Shown: positions 39,119-52,275 of the stretch, piece after piece
How positions within the stretch are numbered: the stretch's first letter is position 1
Layout of the letters: the number at the start of each line of letters is the position of its first letter
Position numbers and translations under genes: made by a program
Assembly (NCBI GenBank): GCA_016235165.1
Contig: JACRLX010000040.1
Span: forward strand, 10,203-71,338
Length of the DNA: 61,136 nucleotides
Direction: 5' to 3'
From: Rhodocyclales bacterium
GTDB lineage: Bacteria; Pseudomonadota; Gammaproteobacteria; Burkholderiales; Rhodocyclaceae
The notes under the pieces: generated by a model
What the model was told of the DNA's origin: nothing
Databases searched by the model: none
What the model saw: the letters and a program-made list of their open reading frames with translations, nothing else

Positions 39119-39748
39119 TCAGGCCCCGGGTTCGAGGAAGCGTTGCAGGGTGACCAGCATGCCGGCGGTGGCGCCCCAGATGAAATAGCCCTGCCAGGGC
39201 ATGGCCCAGAACTCGTGGCGCTCGCCGCGCACTTCGATGGTCTGGCGCTGGTGGTTGGCGCGGTCGAGCAGAAATTCCAGCGGCGGCTCGAATACCTCGG
39301 CGACCTCGAAATCGTCGAGCTTGAGGTTGAGCGGCGGTTGTACCAGGCCAACCACCGGGGTGATGACGAAGCCGGTGCCGGTGCGGTAATCGGGCAGACG
39401 GCCGAGAATCTCGACCTGGGCCGGATCGAGTCCGACCTCTTCTTCCGCTTCGCGCAGGGCGGTGGCCTCGGGGGAAACGTCATCCTCTTCGCAGCGACCG
39501 CCGGGAAAGCTGACCTGACCGGCGTGATCGCGCAGGTGAGTGGTGCGCTGGGTCAACAGCACGGTGGCGCCGGTGGGACGTTGCACCACGGGAACCAGCA
39601 CCGCGGCGGGAGTCAGGGCGCGACCATCGTCGCGCAGCGAGGTTTCGCTCACCGGGCCCGCGACGACGCCTTCGCTGAACCGACGCCGCATCAGCTGCAG
39701 TAATCCTCCGTTAGAATCCGGGGCTGCTTTTTCCAGTGACTCCGGCAT
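39119..39748 (-). CDS. nudL: NUDIX hydrolase, CoA pyrophosphatase-like (NudL)
   Basis: 209 residues from ATG at 39748. An internal ATG at 39691 is preceded at 13 bases by GGAGG and could also be used. It has the CoA-specific LLTQRTTHLRDHAGQVSFPGG segment followed by the Nudix box, GGRCEEDDVSPEATALREAEE, EEVGL. It should cleave CoA and acyl-CoA to 4'-phosphopantetheine and ADP in the cytoplasm. The first bases of its start codon overlap the start codon of the divergent amidotransferase gene (CATG). Confidence 0.88.
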   Translation of the reverse strand: MPESLEKAAPDSNGGLLQLMRRRFSEGVVAGPVSETSLRDDGRALTPAAVLVPVVQRPTGATVLLTQRTTHLRDHAGQVSFPGGRCEEDDVSPEATALREAEEEVGLDPAQVEILGRLPDYRTGTGFVITPVVGLVQPPLNLKLDDFEVAEVFEPPLEFLLDRANHQRQTIEVRGERHEFWAMPWQGYFIWGATAGMLVTLQRFLEPGA

Positions 39749-40448
39749 GAAACCGATCGCAATCTTCCGTCATAGCCCCGGCGAGGGGCCGGGCTATTTT
39801 GCCACATTCCTCGACCGCCACTCCCTGCCGTGGCGGCTGCTCAAGGTCGATGAGGGGGACTTTCCGCCGGCCTCGCCCGATGGATTTTCCGGCCTGTGCT
39901 TCATGGGCGGGCCGATGAGCGTGAATGACGACCTGCCCTGGATTCCGCCCACGCTGGAACTGATCCGCGCCGCCGACGCCCGGGGCATCCCGGTGATCGG
40001 CCATTGCCTGGGCGGCCAGTTGATGGCCAGGGCTTTCGGCGGCACGGTCGGCCGCAACCCGGTCAAGGAACTCGGCTGGGGCGAGGTGGCGGCGACCGAT
40101 GCGCCCGGGGTCGCCGACTGGCTCGACGCCGCGACGCGCTTCGAAGCATTCCACTGGCATGGCGAGACCTTCGGCATCCCCAAGGGGGCAACGCGCATCC
40201 TCGGCAGTGTGCATTGCTCCAACCAGGCCTTCATCCTCGGACCGCACCTGGCCATGCAATGCCATGTCGAGATGACGCCGACCATGATCGAAAGCTGGTG
40301 CGAGCAGTGGGCCGCGGAAGGCGTACCGGCCTCGGCCTCGGTGCAGACACCGGCGGAAATGCAGATTGGAATGGAGGACCGCATCAAGGCGATGCGTGCC
40401 GTCGCGAACCAGCTCTACCTGCGCTGGACTCGCGGCCTCAAGGCCTGA
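39747..40448 (+). CDS. Class I glutamine amidotransferase-like protein
   Basis: 233 residues. The nucleophile elbow is GHCLGGQLMA (about 95-104), and catalytic His is followed by Glu (CHVEM). The N-terminus has IAIFRHSPGEGPGYF, like YfeJ/GMP-synthase-like stand-alone amidotransferases. No synthetase domain is fused or adjacent, so it could hydrolyse another gamma-glutamyl substrate. Its ATG overlaps the nudL start codon on the other strand. No clear ribosome binding site precedes it. Confidence 0.82.
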   Translation: MKPIAIFRHSPGEGPGYFATFLDRHSLPWRLLKVDEGDFPPASPDGFSGLCFMGGPMSVNDDLPWIPPTLELIRAADARGIPVIGHCLGGQLMARAFGGTVGRNPVKELGWGEVAATDAPGVADWLDAATRFEAFHWHGETFGIPKGATRILGSVHCSNQAFILGPHLAMQCHVEMTPTMIESWCEQWAAEGVPASASVQTPAEMQIGMEDRIKAMRAVANQLYLRWTRGLKA

Positions 40449-40476
40449 AAGTCGGCGCCGGCGACACGGCGATTCA
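40447..40476 (+). repeat. Family-2 repeat, intergenic convergent copy
   Basis: GAAAGTCGGCGCCGGCGACA followed by CGGCGATTCA. It fills the 25-bp gap between the amidotransferase and yajQ, overlaps both stop codons' surroundings and may act as a bidirectional hairpin there. Confidence 0.8.
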
Positions 40477-40968
40477 GTCGCGGAAATTCCCGTACTGCAA
40501 GGGGAAGTCGGTCACCGTTTTCTTCACCAGGGCGATGGCCTCCTGCAGCAGGTCGCGCTTGGCGCCCGTGACGCGCACGGCGTCGCCCTGGATGCTGGCC
40601 TGGACCTTGAGCTTGCTGTCCTTGATCAGCTTGACGATCTGCTTGGCCAGCTCCTGCTCGATGCCGACCTTGATGGTCAGCACCTGCTTGGCCTTGTTGC
40701 CGCCGACCGCCTGCACGGGGCCGTGGTCGAGACGCTTGGTGCTCTCGCGTTCCTTCTTTTCCATCTCGGGAAAGAGGATGTCCTTGATCTGGCCGAGCTG
40801 GAACTCGGAGTCACCGTGCAGGGTGATCAGCTTGTCCTTCTCGTTGAGCTCGACGCGGGCCGAGGTGCCCTTGAAGTCGTAGCGGTTGCCGATATGACGC
40901 CCGGCGACGTCGACCGCGTTCTTCAGCGCGACGATATCGGCGTCCGAGGTGATGTCGAAGGAAGGCAT
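40474..40968 (-). CDS. yajQ: YajQ-family nucleotide-binding protein
   Basis: 164 residues, length and sequence typical: MPSFDITSDADIVALKNAVD at the start, KLIKDSKLKVQASIQGDAVRVT and NFRD at the end. YajQ proteins bind RNA and, in some species, cyclic di-GMP. It is the last gene of the arg operon, following ppnP by 14 bp. Confidence 0.95.
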   Translation of the reverse strand: MPSFDITSDADIVALKNAVDVAGRHIGNRYDFKGTSARVELNEKDKLITLHGDSEFQLGQIKDILFPEMEKKERESTKRLDHGPVQAVGGNKAKQVLTIKVGIEQELAKQIVKLIKDSKLKVQASIQGDAVRVTGAKRDLLQEAIALVKKTVTDFPLQYGNFRD

Positions 40969-40982
40969 GGCAGTCTCCGTGC

Positions 40983-41294
40983 TCAACCGAAGTGGCAGAC
41001 GTAGTGATAAGGCTCGCCGCTGACCTCGATGTCGAAGCTGGAGTTGCCGGGCACCGTGAAGCTCTGGCCGGCGCCGCTGGTCTTCCAGTCCTCGCCCTTG
41101 ATGCGGTAGCGGCAGACACCGGCGACGCATTCCATGATTTCCGCGACGCCGGTATTGAAGGTCAGCGTTGCCGGCAGGATCACGCCGACGCTCTTTTTCG
41201 TGCCGTCGGCGAATTGCACGGTGTGGCTGACGCACTTGCCGTCGAAATAGACATTGGCCTTCTTGAACACCGAGACGCTATCGAACTGGCTCAC
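40983..41294 (-). CDS. ppnP: Pyrimidine/purine nucleoside phosphorylase
   Basis: 103 residues, the full length of the PpnP (formerly YaiE, DUF1255) cupin family. Diagnostic stretches are [20 protein letters not shown] and [22 protein letters not shown]. It catalyses phosphorolysis of several nucleosides. It lies one base after the DUF2788 gene stop. Confidence 0.92.
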   Translation of the reverse strand: MSQFDSVSVFKKANVYFDGKCVSHTVQFADGTKKSVGVILPATLTFNTGVAEIMECVAGVCRYRIKGEDWKTSGAGQSFTVPGNSSFDIEVSGEPYHYVCHFG

Positions 41295-41295
41295 T

Positions 41296-41505
41296 TTAGA
41301 TCCCCCACAGTTTCTGAATGATGAATTTCGCGATAAAGCCGAGCATGCCGAAGGACAGGACGAAGAACAGGACGAAGGTGCCGAGCTTGCCGGCCTTGGA
41401 ACTCCATGCCAGTTCGCCGATGATGAACAGCATGTAAAGCATGAAGGCGCCGAGACCGAAGGTCATGCCGAACTCGGCCATTTGCTCCTCGGAGATGCCG
41501 AACAT
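41296..41505 (-). CDS. DUF2788 family membrane protein
   Basis: 69 residues from ATG at 41505. Two membrane helices (about 13-33 and 43-65), with [19 protein letters not shown] in front, match the DUF2788 family common in Betaproteobacteria. Function unknown. It lies between argG and ppnP with gaps of 23 and 1 bp. Confidence 0.8.
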   Translation of the reverse strand: MFGISEEQMAEFGMTFGLGAFMLYMLFIIGELAWSSKAGKLGTFVLFFVLSFGMLGFIAKFIIQKLWGI

Positions 41506-41528
41506 CACCGACCACCCCGTCCTTCCGC

Positions 41529-42773
<1,245 letters not shown>

Positions 42774-42804
42774 TTCATCTTCCTGTCGTGCAAATGTCCT
42801 GCGT

Positions 42805-43728
42805 TCAATCATTCACCCTGCCAAGCAGCAGGAATTCCATCAAGGCTTTCTGCGTGTGCAGCCGGTTCTCGGCTTCATCCCAGACCACGCTGTGCGGGCC
42901 GTCGATGACTTCGGCCGCCACCTCCTCGCCGCGGTGGGCGGGCAGGCAATGCATGAACAGGGCGTCCGGCTTCGCCGCACGCATCATCTCGCCGTCGACC
43001 TGCCAGTCGGCAAAGGCCTTCAGCCGCTGCTCGTTCTCCGCTTCGAATCCCATCGAGGTCCACACATCGGTGGTCACCAGGTCGGCGCCGCGCGCCGCCT
43101 CCATCGGATCGGCAAACTGCGCGAAGTGGGTCGTGCCGTGCAGCCCGGCGCGCTCGGCCTCGACCTCGTAACCGGGCGGCGTAGACACGCGAACCTTGAA
43201 ATCGAAGACCTCGGCCGCCTGCAGCCAGGTATTGCAGACGTTGTTGGAGTCGCCGATCCAGGCCACCGTCCTGCCCTGGATCGCGCCGCGATGCTCGATG
43301 AAGGTGAAGATGTCGGCGAGGATCTGGCACGGGTGGTATTCGTTGGTCAGACCATTGATCACCGGCACCCGCGAATGGCTGGCAAAGCGCTCGATGATCG
43401 CCTGCTCGTAGGTGCGGATCATGACGATGTCACTCATGCGCGAAATCACCTCGGCCGCGTCCTCCACCGGCTCGCCACGCCCGAGTTGCGAATCGCGCGT
43501 ATTGAGGTAGATCGCCGAGCCGCCGAGCTGGTGCATGCCGGCCTCGAACGAAAGCCGGGTGCGGGTGCTGGCCTTCTCGAAGATCATTACCAGCGTGCGG
43601 TCCTGCAGCGGCCAATGGCGCTGGTAGGCCTTGAAGCGGGCCTTGATGATGCGCGAGCGCTCGAAGACGTAGTCGAGTTCCTCGCGCGAAAAATCCTTGA
43701 GCTGCAGGAAATGCCGCGTCGCCGCCAT
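42805..43728 (-). CDS. argF: Ornithine carbamoyltransferase
   Basis: 307 residues. Carbamoyl phosphate binding is by [12 protein letters not shown], plus HPCQ. The ornithine site is [12 protein letters not shown] with the catalytic Cys. It makes citrulline for ArgG and is encoded 2 bp after argD. Length is standard. Confidence 0.97.
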   Translation of the reverse strand: MAATRHFLQLKDFSREELDYVFERSRIIKARFKAYQRHWPLQDRTLVMIFEKASTRTRLSFEAGMHQLGGSAIYLNTRDSQLGRGEPVEDAAEVISRMSDIVMIRTYEQAIIERFASHSRVPVINGLTNEYHPCQILADIFTFIEHRGAIQGRTVAWIGDSNNVCNTWLQAAEVFDFKVRVSTPPGYEVEAERAGLHGTTHFAQFADPMEAARGADLVTTDVWTSMGFEAENEQRLKAFADWQVDGEMMRAAKPDALFMHCLPAHRGEEVAAEVIDGPHSVVWDEAENRLHTQKALMEFLLLGRVND

Positions 43729-43730
43729 GA

Positions 43731-44903
43731 TCAGGCTCCGAGAAAGTCTTTGATCAGGTTGCCCAGCTGGGCCACGAGCTCGCCGGCCTCGGCGTCGCTC
43801 ATCACCAGCGGCGGCAACAGGCGCACCACCTTGTCGGCAGTGACGTTGATCAGCAAGCCAGCGGCCAGCGCCTGCTTGACCAGGTCGCCGCAGGGGCGGT
43901 CGAGTTCGACGCCTATCATCAAGCCGTCACCGCGAATGTCGACCACGCCCGGATTGCCGTCCAGCGCCTTGCGCAGTCCGCCACGAATCGCGTCGCCAAG
44001 CGCGATCGCACGCGCCATCAGGCCGTCGGACTCGATGACATCGAGCGTCGTCAGTGCCGCGACGCAGGCCAGCGGATTGCCGCCGAAAGTGGAGCCGTGG
44101 TTGCCCGGCTTGAACACGCCGGTGGCACGCCCCGCTGCCAGGCAGGCGCCGATCGGCACGCCGGAGCCGAGGCCCTTGGCCAGGGTCATGACATCGGGAA
44201 TGATGCCGGCGTGCTGATGCGCGAACCAGGTACCGGTGCGGCCGATGCCGCATTGCACCTCGTCGACCATGAACAGCCATTTCCGCTCGTCGCAAAGCTT
44301 GCGCAATGCCCGCAGATAATCCCGATGGGCGATGTTGATGCCGCCTTCGCCCTGGATCGGCTCGAACAGCACGGCGACGATGTTCGGGTTGTGGGCAGCG
44401 ACCTGTTCGATGGCGGCGAAATCGTCGAAGGGCACACGCACGAAGCCGGCGACCAGCGGTTCGAAGCCGGCCTGCACCTTGCGATTGCCGGTGGCCGAGA
44501 GTGTCGCCAAGGTGCGGCCATGGAAGGCATGCTCCATGACGATGATAGCCGGCTGGTCGACGCCCTGCTGATGGCCATACATGCGCGCCAGCTTGATGGC
44601 AGCCTCGTTGGCCTCGCAACCCGAATTGCAGAAGAAAACCTCGTCCATCCGCGACAAGGCAGCGAGGCGATCGGAAGCGGCTTCGGCTTCGGCGACCCGG
44701 TAGATATTCGACACGTGGATCAGTCGGCCGACCTGTGCGGCAAGTGCCTGCACCAGGCGCGGATGATTGTGACCCAGGGTATTGACGGCAATCCCGCCGA
44801 GGGCGTCAAGGTAGGACTTGCCCTGTTCGTCGACCAGGCGACAGCCTTCGCCGTGGGTGAAGGCGACCGGCAGCCGCCCGTAGGTATTCATCAGATGCGG
44901 CAT
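43731..44903 (-). CDS. argD: Acetylornithine aminotransferase
   Basis: 390 residues from ATG at 44903 (MPHLMNTYG). PLP lysine in TLAKGLGSGVPIGA and the cofactor site SGCEANEAAIKLAR, DEVQCGIGRTG are complete. Class III aminotransferase. It transfers the amino group to N-acetylglutamate semialdehyde in arginine synthesis and may also serve lysine synthesis. First gene of the arg operon and divergent from the ParA gene with 134 bp between. Confidence 0.95.
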   Translation of the reverse strand: MPHLMNTYGRLPVAFTHGEGCRLVDEQGKSYLDALGGIAVNTLGHNHPRLVQALAAQVGRLIHVSNIYRVAEAEAASDRLAALSRMDEVFFCNSGCEANEAAIKLARMYGHQQGVDQPAIIVMEHAFHGRTLATLSATGNRKVQAGFEPLVAGFVRVPFDDFAAIEQVAAHNPNIVAVLFEPIQGEGGINIAHRDYLRALRKLCDERKWLFMVDEVQCGIGRTGTWFAHQHAGIIPDVMTLAKGLGSGVPIGACLAAGRATGVFKPGNHGSTFGGNPLACVAALTTLDVIESDGLMARAIALGDAIRGGLRKALDGNPGVVDIRGDGLMIGVELDRPCGDLVKQALAAGLLINVTADKVVRLLPPLVMSDAEAGELVAQLGNLIKDFLGA

Positions 44904-45037
44904 GAAAGCACTCCGCCAAAAGCCCCACACAAAAACATACGGCGGCCGAGGAGCAACGCGGCCGCCGTGCTTGGAAACGCCCCTATACTAAGTGAAAACA
45001 CCGTCCCTGTACAGAGCAGGGGCATGGAGGGCAGGCG

Positions 45038-45799
45038 GTGCGGGTCGCGGTTTTCAACCAGAAAGGCGGTGTCGGCAAAACCACCACGGCGCTCAACCTC
45101 GCTGCCGCTCTGGCACGGGCGACCAGGCCGACGCTGATGATCGACCTTGACCCGCAGGCGCATCTGAGCTCGATTCACGGTAACGCCCCGAGCGAGGCTC
45201 AGCACAGCATATTTGCCCTTTATCAGGATAACCGGCCGCTGGTGGATATCGCCATCGCCTGGGAAGGCATCGGCCGCCTGATACCCGCGCATCCGGAATT
45301 GATCAAGGTCGACTCGGTGTTCGGCAAGGGCCCGACCATTCTCAATCGCCTCAACGCCGGGCTGGAGGCCTACGAGGATGGCGGGGACGAGGAATCCGTG
45401 ATCATCGACTGCTGTCCCTTTCTCGGGGTACTGTCGCTGAACGCGATCTTTGCCGCGGATCGGATCCTGATCCCGGTCTCCTCGGATTTCCTCAGCCTGC
45501 GTGGCGCGCTGCAAATCGAGCACACGCTGAAGGCGCTGGAGCCGGTGCTCAAGCGCCGGGTCGAACGGCGCTACCTGCTGACACGCTTCGATCGCCGGCG
45601 CAAGATGAGCTTCGAGGTACAGGAACGATTGCGCCAGCAGTTCGGCGCCGAGTTGTGCGACTCGGTGATATCCGAAAACGTTGCGGTGGCCGAGGCTCCG
45701 GCAGTGAACCGTGACATCTTCGCCCACAGCGCGAACAGTCGCGGTGCCCTGGATTACCTGCAATTGATGGAAGAACTGCTGGCGGCGCGCTTTCTCTAG
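45038..45799 (+). CDS. ParA-family ATPase, orphan
   Basis: 253 residues. GTG start at 45038, preceded by GGAGGG. The deviant Walker A is KGGVGKTTT (9-17), Walker A-prime IDLDPQAHLS and Walker B VIIDCCPFLG. It lacks an N-terminal helix-turn-helix, as in chromosomal Soj-type and MinD/ParA-like positioning ATPases. No parB, centromere-like repeats or other cargo gene is nearby, so the cargo is unknown. It is convergent with a small hypothetical gene. Confidence 0.85.
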   Translation: MRVAVFNQKGGVGKTTTALNLAAALARATRPTLMIDLDPQAHLSSIHGNAPSEAQHSIFALYQDNRPLVDIAIAWEGIGRLIPAHPELIKVDSVFGKGPTILNRLNAGLEAYEDGGDEESVIIDCCPFLGVLSLNAIFAADRILIPVSSDFLSLRGALQIEHTLKALEPVLKRRVERRYLLTRFDRRRKMSFEVQERLRQQFGAELCDSVISENVAVAEAPAVNRDIFAHSANSRGALDYLQLMEELLAARFL

Positions 45800-45828
45800 G
45801 CGCCCCGGCCGAAACCACGCGCCTGCGC

Positions 45829-46050
45829 TCAGCGAACGATGATGTTCGCGACTTCTTCGAAGCTGGCGACCGGAATTCGCACGCTGCCATGATGGCAGAC
45901 GCAATCCATGATCTGGCAGCCGTGGTACATCTGACGCAGTTTGCGCTGGGCCTCGTGTTCGTCGCGACCGTGGATCATCAGGTTATCCACAACCACGCCC
46001 ATTCGCGTCTTAATACGAAATGCATATTTGACGAACTGGTGGGAATGCAT
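45829..46050 (-). CDS. Conserved hypothetical protein (73 residues)
   Basis: 73 residues. MHSHQFVKYAFRIKTRMGVVVDNLMIHGRD is followed by a helical EAQRKLRQMYHGC and a Cys/His group QIMDCVCHHGS. I recall similar unannotated proteins in Betaproteobacteria but cannot assign a function. The Cys-Cys-Cys-His-His set could bind metal. A 13-bp palindrome lies just upstream (46063-46075). It is convergent with the ParA gene. Confidence 0.7.
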   Translation of the reverse strand: MHSHQFVKYAFRIKTRMGVVVDNLMIHGRDEHEAQRKLRQMYHGCQIMDCVCHHGSVRIPVASFEEVANIIVR

Positions 46051-46062
46051 GAAAACCCTTTC

Positions 46063-46075
46063 ACTTCAATGAAGT
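46063..46075. promoter_or_regulatory. Small palindrome upstream of the 73-residue gene
   Basis: ACTTCA, one base, TGAAGT. Its centre lies 19 bp before the minus-strand start codon, where a repressor could act. No regulator is known. Confidence 0.3.
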
Positions 46076-46191
46076 TTCAAGAGTATATGCAGTGGATTCG
46101 CCAAGTTCAAGCTATTTATCTAATTTGGTGAGCATTTTTTCCGGTTCATATGCCGGCTTTGAAATCGGAACGCCATGCTGGGCGCACAAGC

Positions 46192-46220
46192 AAAAAAGGC
46201 TGCACCAGGCAGCCTTTTTT
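46192..46220 (-). terminator. Intrinsic terminator of rpsT
   Basis: AAAAAAGGCTGC (46192-46203), loop ACCAG, GCAGCCTTTTTT (46209-46220). A perfect 12-bp stem with U-tracts on both strands. It is 25 bp beyond the rpsT stop on the minus strand. Confidence 0.9.
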
Positions 46221-46244
46221 GGATCGCGCGAATGCGCGGGAGAA

Positions 46245-46505
46245 TCAGAGTCCCTTGATCGCAGCCGACAGACGGCTCTTCTGGCGCGCCGCCAGATTCT
46301 TGTGCACGATGTTCTTGTCGGCGATCGAGTCGATCACGCTTTGCGATTCCTTGAACACGGCCTGCGCGGCTGCCTTGTCGCCGGCTTCAATGGCCTTGCG
46401 AACCTTTTTGATTGCCGTGCGCAGCGTGGAACGCTGGCTCATGTTGTGGGCGCGCTGCTTGGTCGCTTGACGGGCACGCTTGCGGGCTTGGGCGGTATTC
46501 GCCAT
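46245..46505 (-). CDS. rpsT: 30S ribosomal protein S20
   Basis: 86 residues, basic and helical: [35 protein letters not shown] and the C-terminal [21 protein letters not shown] are standard S20. It binds 16S rRNA early in 30S assembly. Monocistronic, with its own promoter and terminator, divergent from murJ, an arrangement common in Betaproteobacteria. Confidence 0.97.
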   Translation of the reverse strand: MANTAQARKRARQATKQRAHNMSQRSTLRTAIKKVRKAIEAGDKAAAQAVFKESQSVIDSIADKNIVHKNLAARQKSRLSAAIKGL

Positions 46506-46540
46506 GTGAGGTAATCCGGTAGATCTGGGAAAGGAGCGGG

Positions 46541-46569
46541 ATTATAAAAGGGCTTTTCACCCATTGCAA
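46541..46569 (-). promoter_or_regulatory. Sigma70 promoter of rpsT
   Basis: On the minus strand TTGCAA (46564-46569), 17 bp, TATAAT (46541-46546). The -10 hexamer is consensus. Transcription should start about 30 nt before the rpsT start codon. Confidence 0.8.
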
Positions 46570-46607
46570 GCGGCTTTTGTGCGCCGCAAGCCGACTACCA
46601 TAGCCGC

Positions 46608-48143
46608 ATGAACCTGCTCCGCGCCCTGGCTACCGTCAGCGGCATGACCCTGCTGTCACGAATTCTCGGCTTTGTCCGTGATTTCATCATCGCCCGGGTG
46701 TTCGGCGCCGGCATGATGACCGACGCCTTCTTCGTCGCCTTTCGCCTGCCCAACCTGCTGCGGCGGCTGTTTGCCGAGGGTGCGTTTTCGCAGGCCTTCG
46801 TGCCGGTGCTGGCGGATTACCGCAGTCGTCGTGGCGAAGCCGAAACCAAGACACTGATCGATCGCGTCAGCAGCGTGTTGTTCCTGATCCTGATCGGCGT
46901 CAGCGCCCTGGGCATGGCCGGGGCGCCGTTGCTGATTGCCGTCACCGCGCCGGGATTCAGCGCCGACGCAGAGAAATTCGCGGTGACAGTGGAAATGACC
47001 CGGATCACCTTTCCCTACATCCTGTTCATGTCGCTGGTCGCCGTGGCGGCCGGGGTACTCAACACCTGGAGCCGCTTCGCCCTGCCTGCTTTCACCCCGG
47101 TGCTGCTCAATCTCGCCTTTATCGGCATGGCGCTGCTTGCCGCGCCCTTTTTCGACCCGCCAATCATGGCACTGGCCTGGGCGGTTTTCCTTGGCGGCGC
47201 ATTGCAACTGGCGATACAGCTACCTGCCCTGGCCCGGATCGGCATGTTGCCCCGCTTCGATCCCGTCTGGCGCGACGAGGGCGTGCAACGCATCCTCAAG
47301 TTGATGGCGCCGGCAGTGCTCGGGGTTTCGGTATCCCAGATCAGCCTGCTGATCAACACAGTGTTCGCCTCCTTCCTGGTCAGCGGCAGCGTATCCTGGC
47401 TCTACTATGCCGATCGGCTGATGGAGTTCCCCGCCGGATTGCTGGGCGCGGCCCTCGGCACGATCCTGCTGCCGAGCCTGGCCAGGACCCACTCCACGGG
47501 CAACGCCGCCGAATTCTCGGCGCTGCTCGACTGGGGCCTGCGCCTGACCCTGATGCTGACCCTGCCCGCCGCGCTCGCCTTGGCAATACTCGCCGTGCCG
47601 CTGCTGTCCACCCTGTTCCAGTACGGCGCCTTTTCCGCCGACGACGTCCTGCGCACGCGCGAGGCGCTGGTGGCCTATTCGCTCGGACTGTCCGGACTAA
47701 TCCTGGTCAAGGTGCTCGCCCCCGGCTTTTATGCGCGCCAGGACATCCGCACCCCGGTACGAATCGCGATCTTCACCTTGCTGCTGACCCAGGCGATGAA
47801 CCTCGCCTTTATCGGCTGGTTGCAGCATGCCGGACTGGCGCTGTCGATCGGGCTGGCCTCCTGCATCAACGCCTTCATGCTCTGGCGTGGTCTGCGCCGC
47901 AGCGGCAGCTATGTGCCCCAAGCCGGCTGGGGCGGCTTTGCCTTGCGCCTGCTGCTCGCCTTGCTGGTTCTGGGCGGCGTACTGTGGTTCGCCGCCGGAA
48001 CCGATGCGTCCTGGCTGGCCAAGAATGGAGCACAGCGGGCACTGCATTTATGCGTCGTTGTCGTCGGCGGCGTCCTTGTCTATTTCTCCGCGCTCTGGCT
48101 GCTCGGTTTCCGGCTGCGCGATTTCCGACGCCGCGCCACCTGA
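46608..48143 (+). CDS. murJ: Lipid II flippase MurJ
   Basis: 511 residues, fourteen predicted membrane helices. The N-terminus [25 protein letters not shown] and [29 protein letters not shown] are diagnostic of MurJ/MviN. It flips lipid II to the periplasm for peptidoglycan synthesis. Its stop codon (48141-48143) is directly followed by the last base of the convergent ggt gene (48144). Confidence 0.96.
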   Translation: MNLLRALATVSGMTLLSRILGFVRDFIIARVFGAGMMTDAFFVAFRLPNLLRRLFAEGAFSQAFVPVLADYRSRRGEAETKTLIDRVSSVLFLILIGVSALGMAGAPLLIAVTAPGFSADAEKFAVTVEMTRITFPYILFMSLVAVAAGVLNTWSRFALPAFTPVLLNLAFIGMALLAAPFFDPPIMALAWAVFLGGALQLAIQLPALARIGMLPRFDPVWRDEGVQRILKLMAPAVLGVSVSQISLLINTVFASFLVSGSVSWLYYADRLMEFPAGLLGAALGTILLPSLARTHSTGNAAEFSALLDWGLRLTLMLTLPAALALAILAVPLLSTLFQYGAFSADDVLRTREALVAYSLGLSGLILVKVLAPGFYARQDIRTPVRIAIFTLLLTQAMNLAFIGWLQHAGLALSIGLASCINAFMLWRGLRRSGSYVPQAGWGGFALRLLLALLVLGGVLWFAAGTDASWLAKNGAQRALHLCVVVVGGVLVYFSALWLLGFRLRDFRRRAT

Positions 48144-49891
48144 TCAGCCGCCCCGTGCCAGCCCTTCGCGGCGTGGATCGGCGGCACCGACCCAGGCGCC
48201 GTTGCGGCGCACGATCACATGCAGGCCGCTGGTCATGTCTACCGCCTGCACCCGATGGCCAAGCAGCTCAAGCTCGCGTCGGGTTGCGGCGTCGAAGCGA
48301 CCGAGTTCGACCTCGGTGGCGCCGTTGCGATTCCCGACGTGCCCGAGTTGCAACGCATCCGCCGCATCCATGTCGCCGTCAAGCAATGCCATCAGGGTGC
48401 GCGCCACATAGTTGATGATGCGGCTCCCTCCGGGCGATCCGAGCACGGCGAACAATTTGCCCTCGGCATCGAACACCAGCGTTGGCGACATCGACGACAG
48501 GGGCCGCTTGCCGGGTTCGGCGCGATTCGCGACCGGCAGTCCTTCGCTTTCGCGGGTCAGCGAAAAATCGGTGAGCTGGTTATTGAGCAGGAAACCCTCG
48601 ACCTGAATTCGGCTACCGAAAGCCGCCTCGATGGAACTGGTCATCGATACGGCATTACCCGCCTGATCGATGATCGACAAATGGGTCGTTGCGGGCAATT
48701 CCGGTGCTTCGCTTTTTCCAAATCCGGTCAGGGATGCCAGCTTGCCCGGCATGGCCTTGTCCATCGCCTTGCCAGGATGAATCAAGCGCGCACGGCGGCC
48801 AAGGTAGTCGGAGGCCAATAGTTGCCTCGTGGGCACCGCAACGAAATCGGGATCGCCGAGATACCTGGCGCGGTCGGCAAAGGCAAGGCGTCCGGCCTCG
48901 GCAAAATGGTGGATCGCCGCGACACGCACTGGAGCCCCCGGCGGCAGACCGCTGCGTTCGACGAGACCAAGTATCTGCAGCACGGCAATGCCGCCCGACG
49001 AGGGCGGTGGCATGCCGCAAATGCGCCATCGGCGATACGCGCCGCAGACGGCCTCGCGCTGACGTGGCCGGTAATCACGCAGATCGTCGAGTGTCAGTCT
49101 GCCACCGCGTTTGCCAAGCTCCGTAACAATACGCTCCGCGAGCGGGCCGCGATGCAGCACCTGACTGCCGCCCGTCGCCAGCCGACGCAGCACCGTCGCC
49201 AGTTCCGGGTTGCGCAGCAGGCTTCCGACCGCCAACGGCCGGCCGTCGACCTGGAAATACAAGGCGCGCGCGGCAGGGTCCTGGCGCAGCAAGGGATCGT
49301 CGCGCAGCAAGGAATGCAAACGCGGGGATACCGCAAAGCCGTTTTCCGCCAAGCGAATCGCCGGTGCCAGCAGGCGTTCCCATTTCAGCTTGCCGTGGCG
49401 CCGGTGCGCGGCCTCCAGCATGGCCGCGAGGCCAGGCACGCCAACGGCATTACCACCGGCAAGCAGTTCGGGGAAGGGAAGCAGGCTGCCATCGCCGCGC
49501 CGGCCAAACTCGAGCGGAAGCGAGCGTGGCGCGGTTTCGCGACCGTCCCAGGCACTGAGCTTTCGTTTTCCCGAGTCCCAATGCAAGAGGAAACCACCGC
49601 CACCGACACCCGAGGATTGCGGCTCGACCAGATTCAATACCCATTGCGCGGCGATCGCCGCATCCAGGGCGTTGCCGCCGAGTTGGAGGATTTCGACCGC
49701 GGCCTCCGTGGCATGCGGATTGGCGGTAACAGCCATGTAAGCCCTGCCGATTGCCGCAGGCTGCGGCAAGTAGCCACTGGTGGCTTCCGGCTGCGGGGCT
49801 TGCGCGAGCGCCGCGAGCGGCAATAAGGCCAGCACCAAGCAAAAACGGGCAGCCCGCAGGCTGCCCGTTGTTTTGCCGAGCAGGCCGAAGA

Positions 49892-49895
<4 letters not shown>
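48144..49895 (-). CDS. ggt: Gamma-glutamyltransferase
   Basis: 583 residues. A GTG at 49895 overlaps the hppA TGA as GTGA and gives a good signal peptide ending ALAQA. The precursor is processed between subunits before the catalytic Thr in ATTHLSIID (about residue 401). The gamma-glutamyl site [12 protein letters not shown] and the lid region [12 protein letters not shown] are present. It hydrolyses or transfers the gamma-glutamyl group of glutathione in the periplasm. The first 50 bases of the gene contain a terminator-like hairpin, so the true start and its expression deserve care. Confidence 0.9.
49845..49868 (-). terminator. Terminator-like hairpin inside the ggt signal peptide coding region
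   Basis: ACGGGCAGCC (49845-49854), loop CGCA, GGCTGCCCGT (49859-49868). On the minus strand it is followed by TTTTT, so it can end hppA transcripts 24 bp past the hppA stop. It also encodes ggt residues around 10-18. Confidence 0.8.
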
Positions 49896-52002
<2,107 letters not shown>

Positions 52003-52038
52003 AAGTCTCCCCCTTGGAATTGATGGACTAAACATGTA

Positions 52039-52066
52039 ATTTTATCACCACATCGAAACCGGACAA
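52039..52066 (-). promoter_or_regulatory. Probable promoter of hppA
   Basis: On the minus strand TTGTCC (52061-52066), 16 bp, TAAAAT (52039-52044), about 30 bp before the hppA start codon. It is in the 273-bp region shared with the divergent PFK gene. Confidence 0.5.
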
Positions 52067-52275
52067 CAGACCGCGCCGGGTTTTGTTGCTTGAAATCTAA
52101 TGAGATTCAGTGGTTCCTTCCGCACCTCCAAGGCACCGCTTGGCGAATTAAGATTGTTTGATAGGTGGATCGGTGAGCTGCATGGGACGATCGGGAATAG
52201 ACCGCTATAGTCTGGTTTTTCACGGCACCACGCGAAACGACACCCACAACCGGAATCAGGGAAAGGAAAACATCG

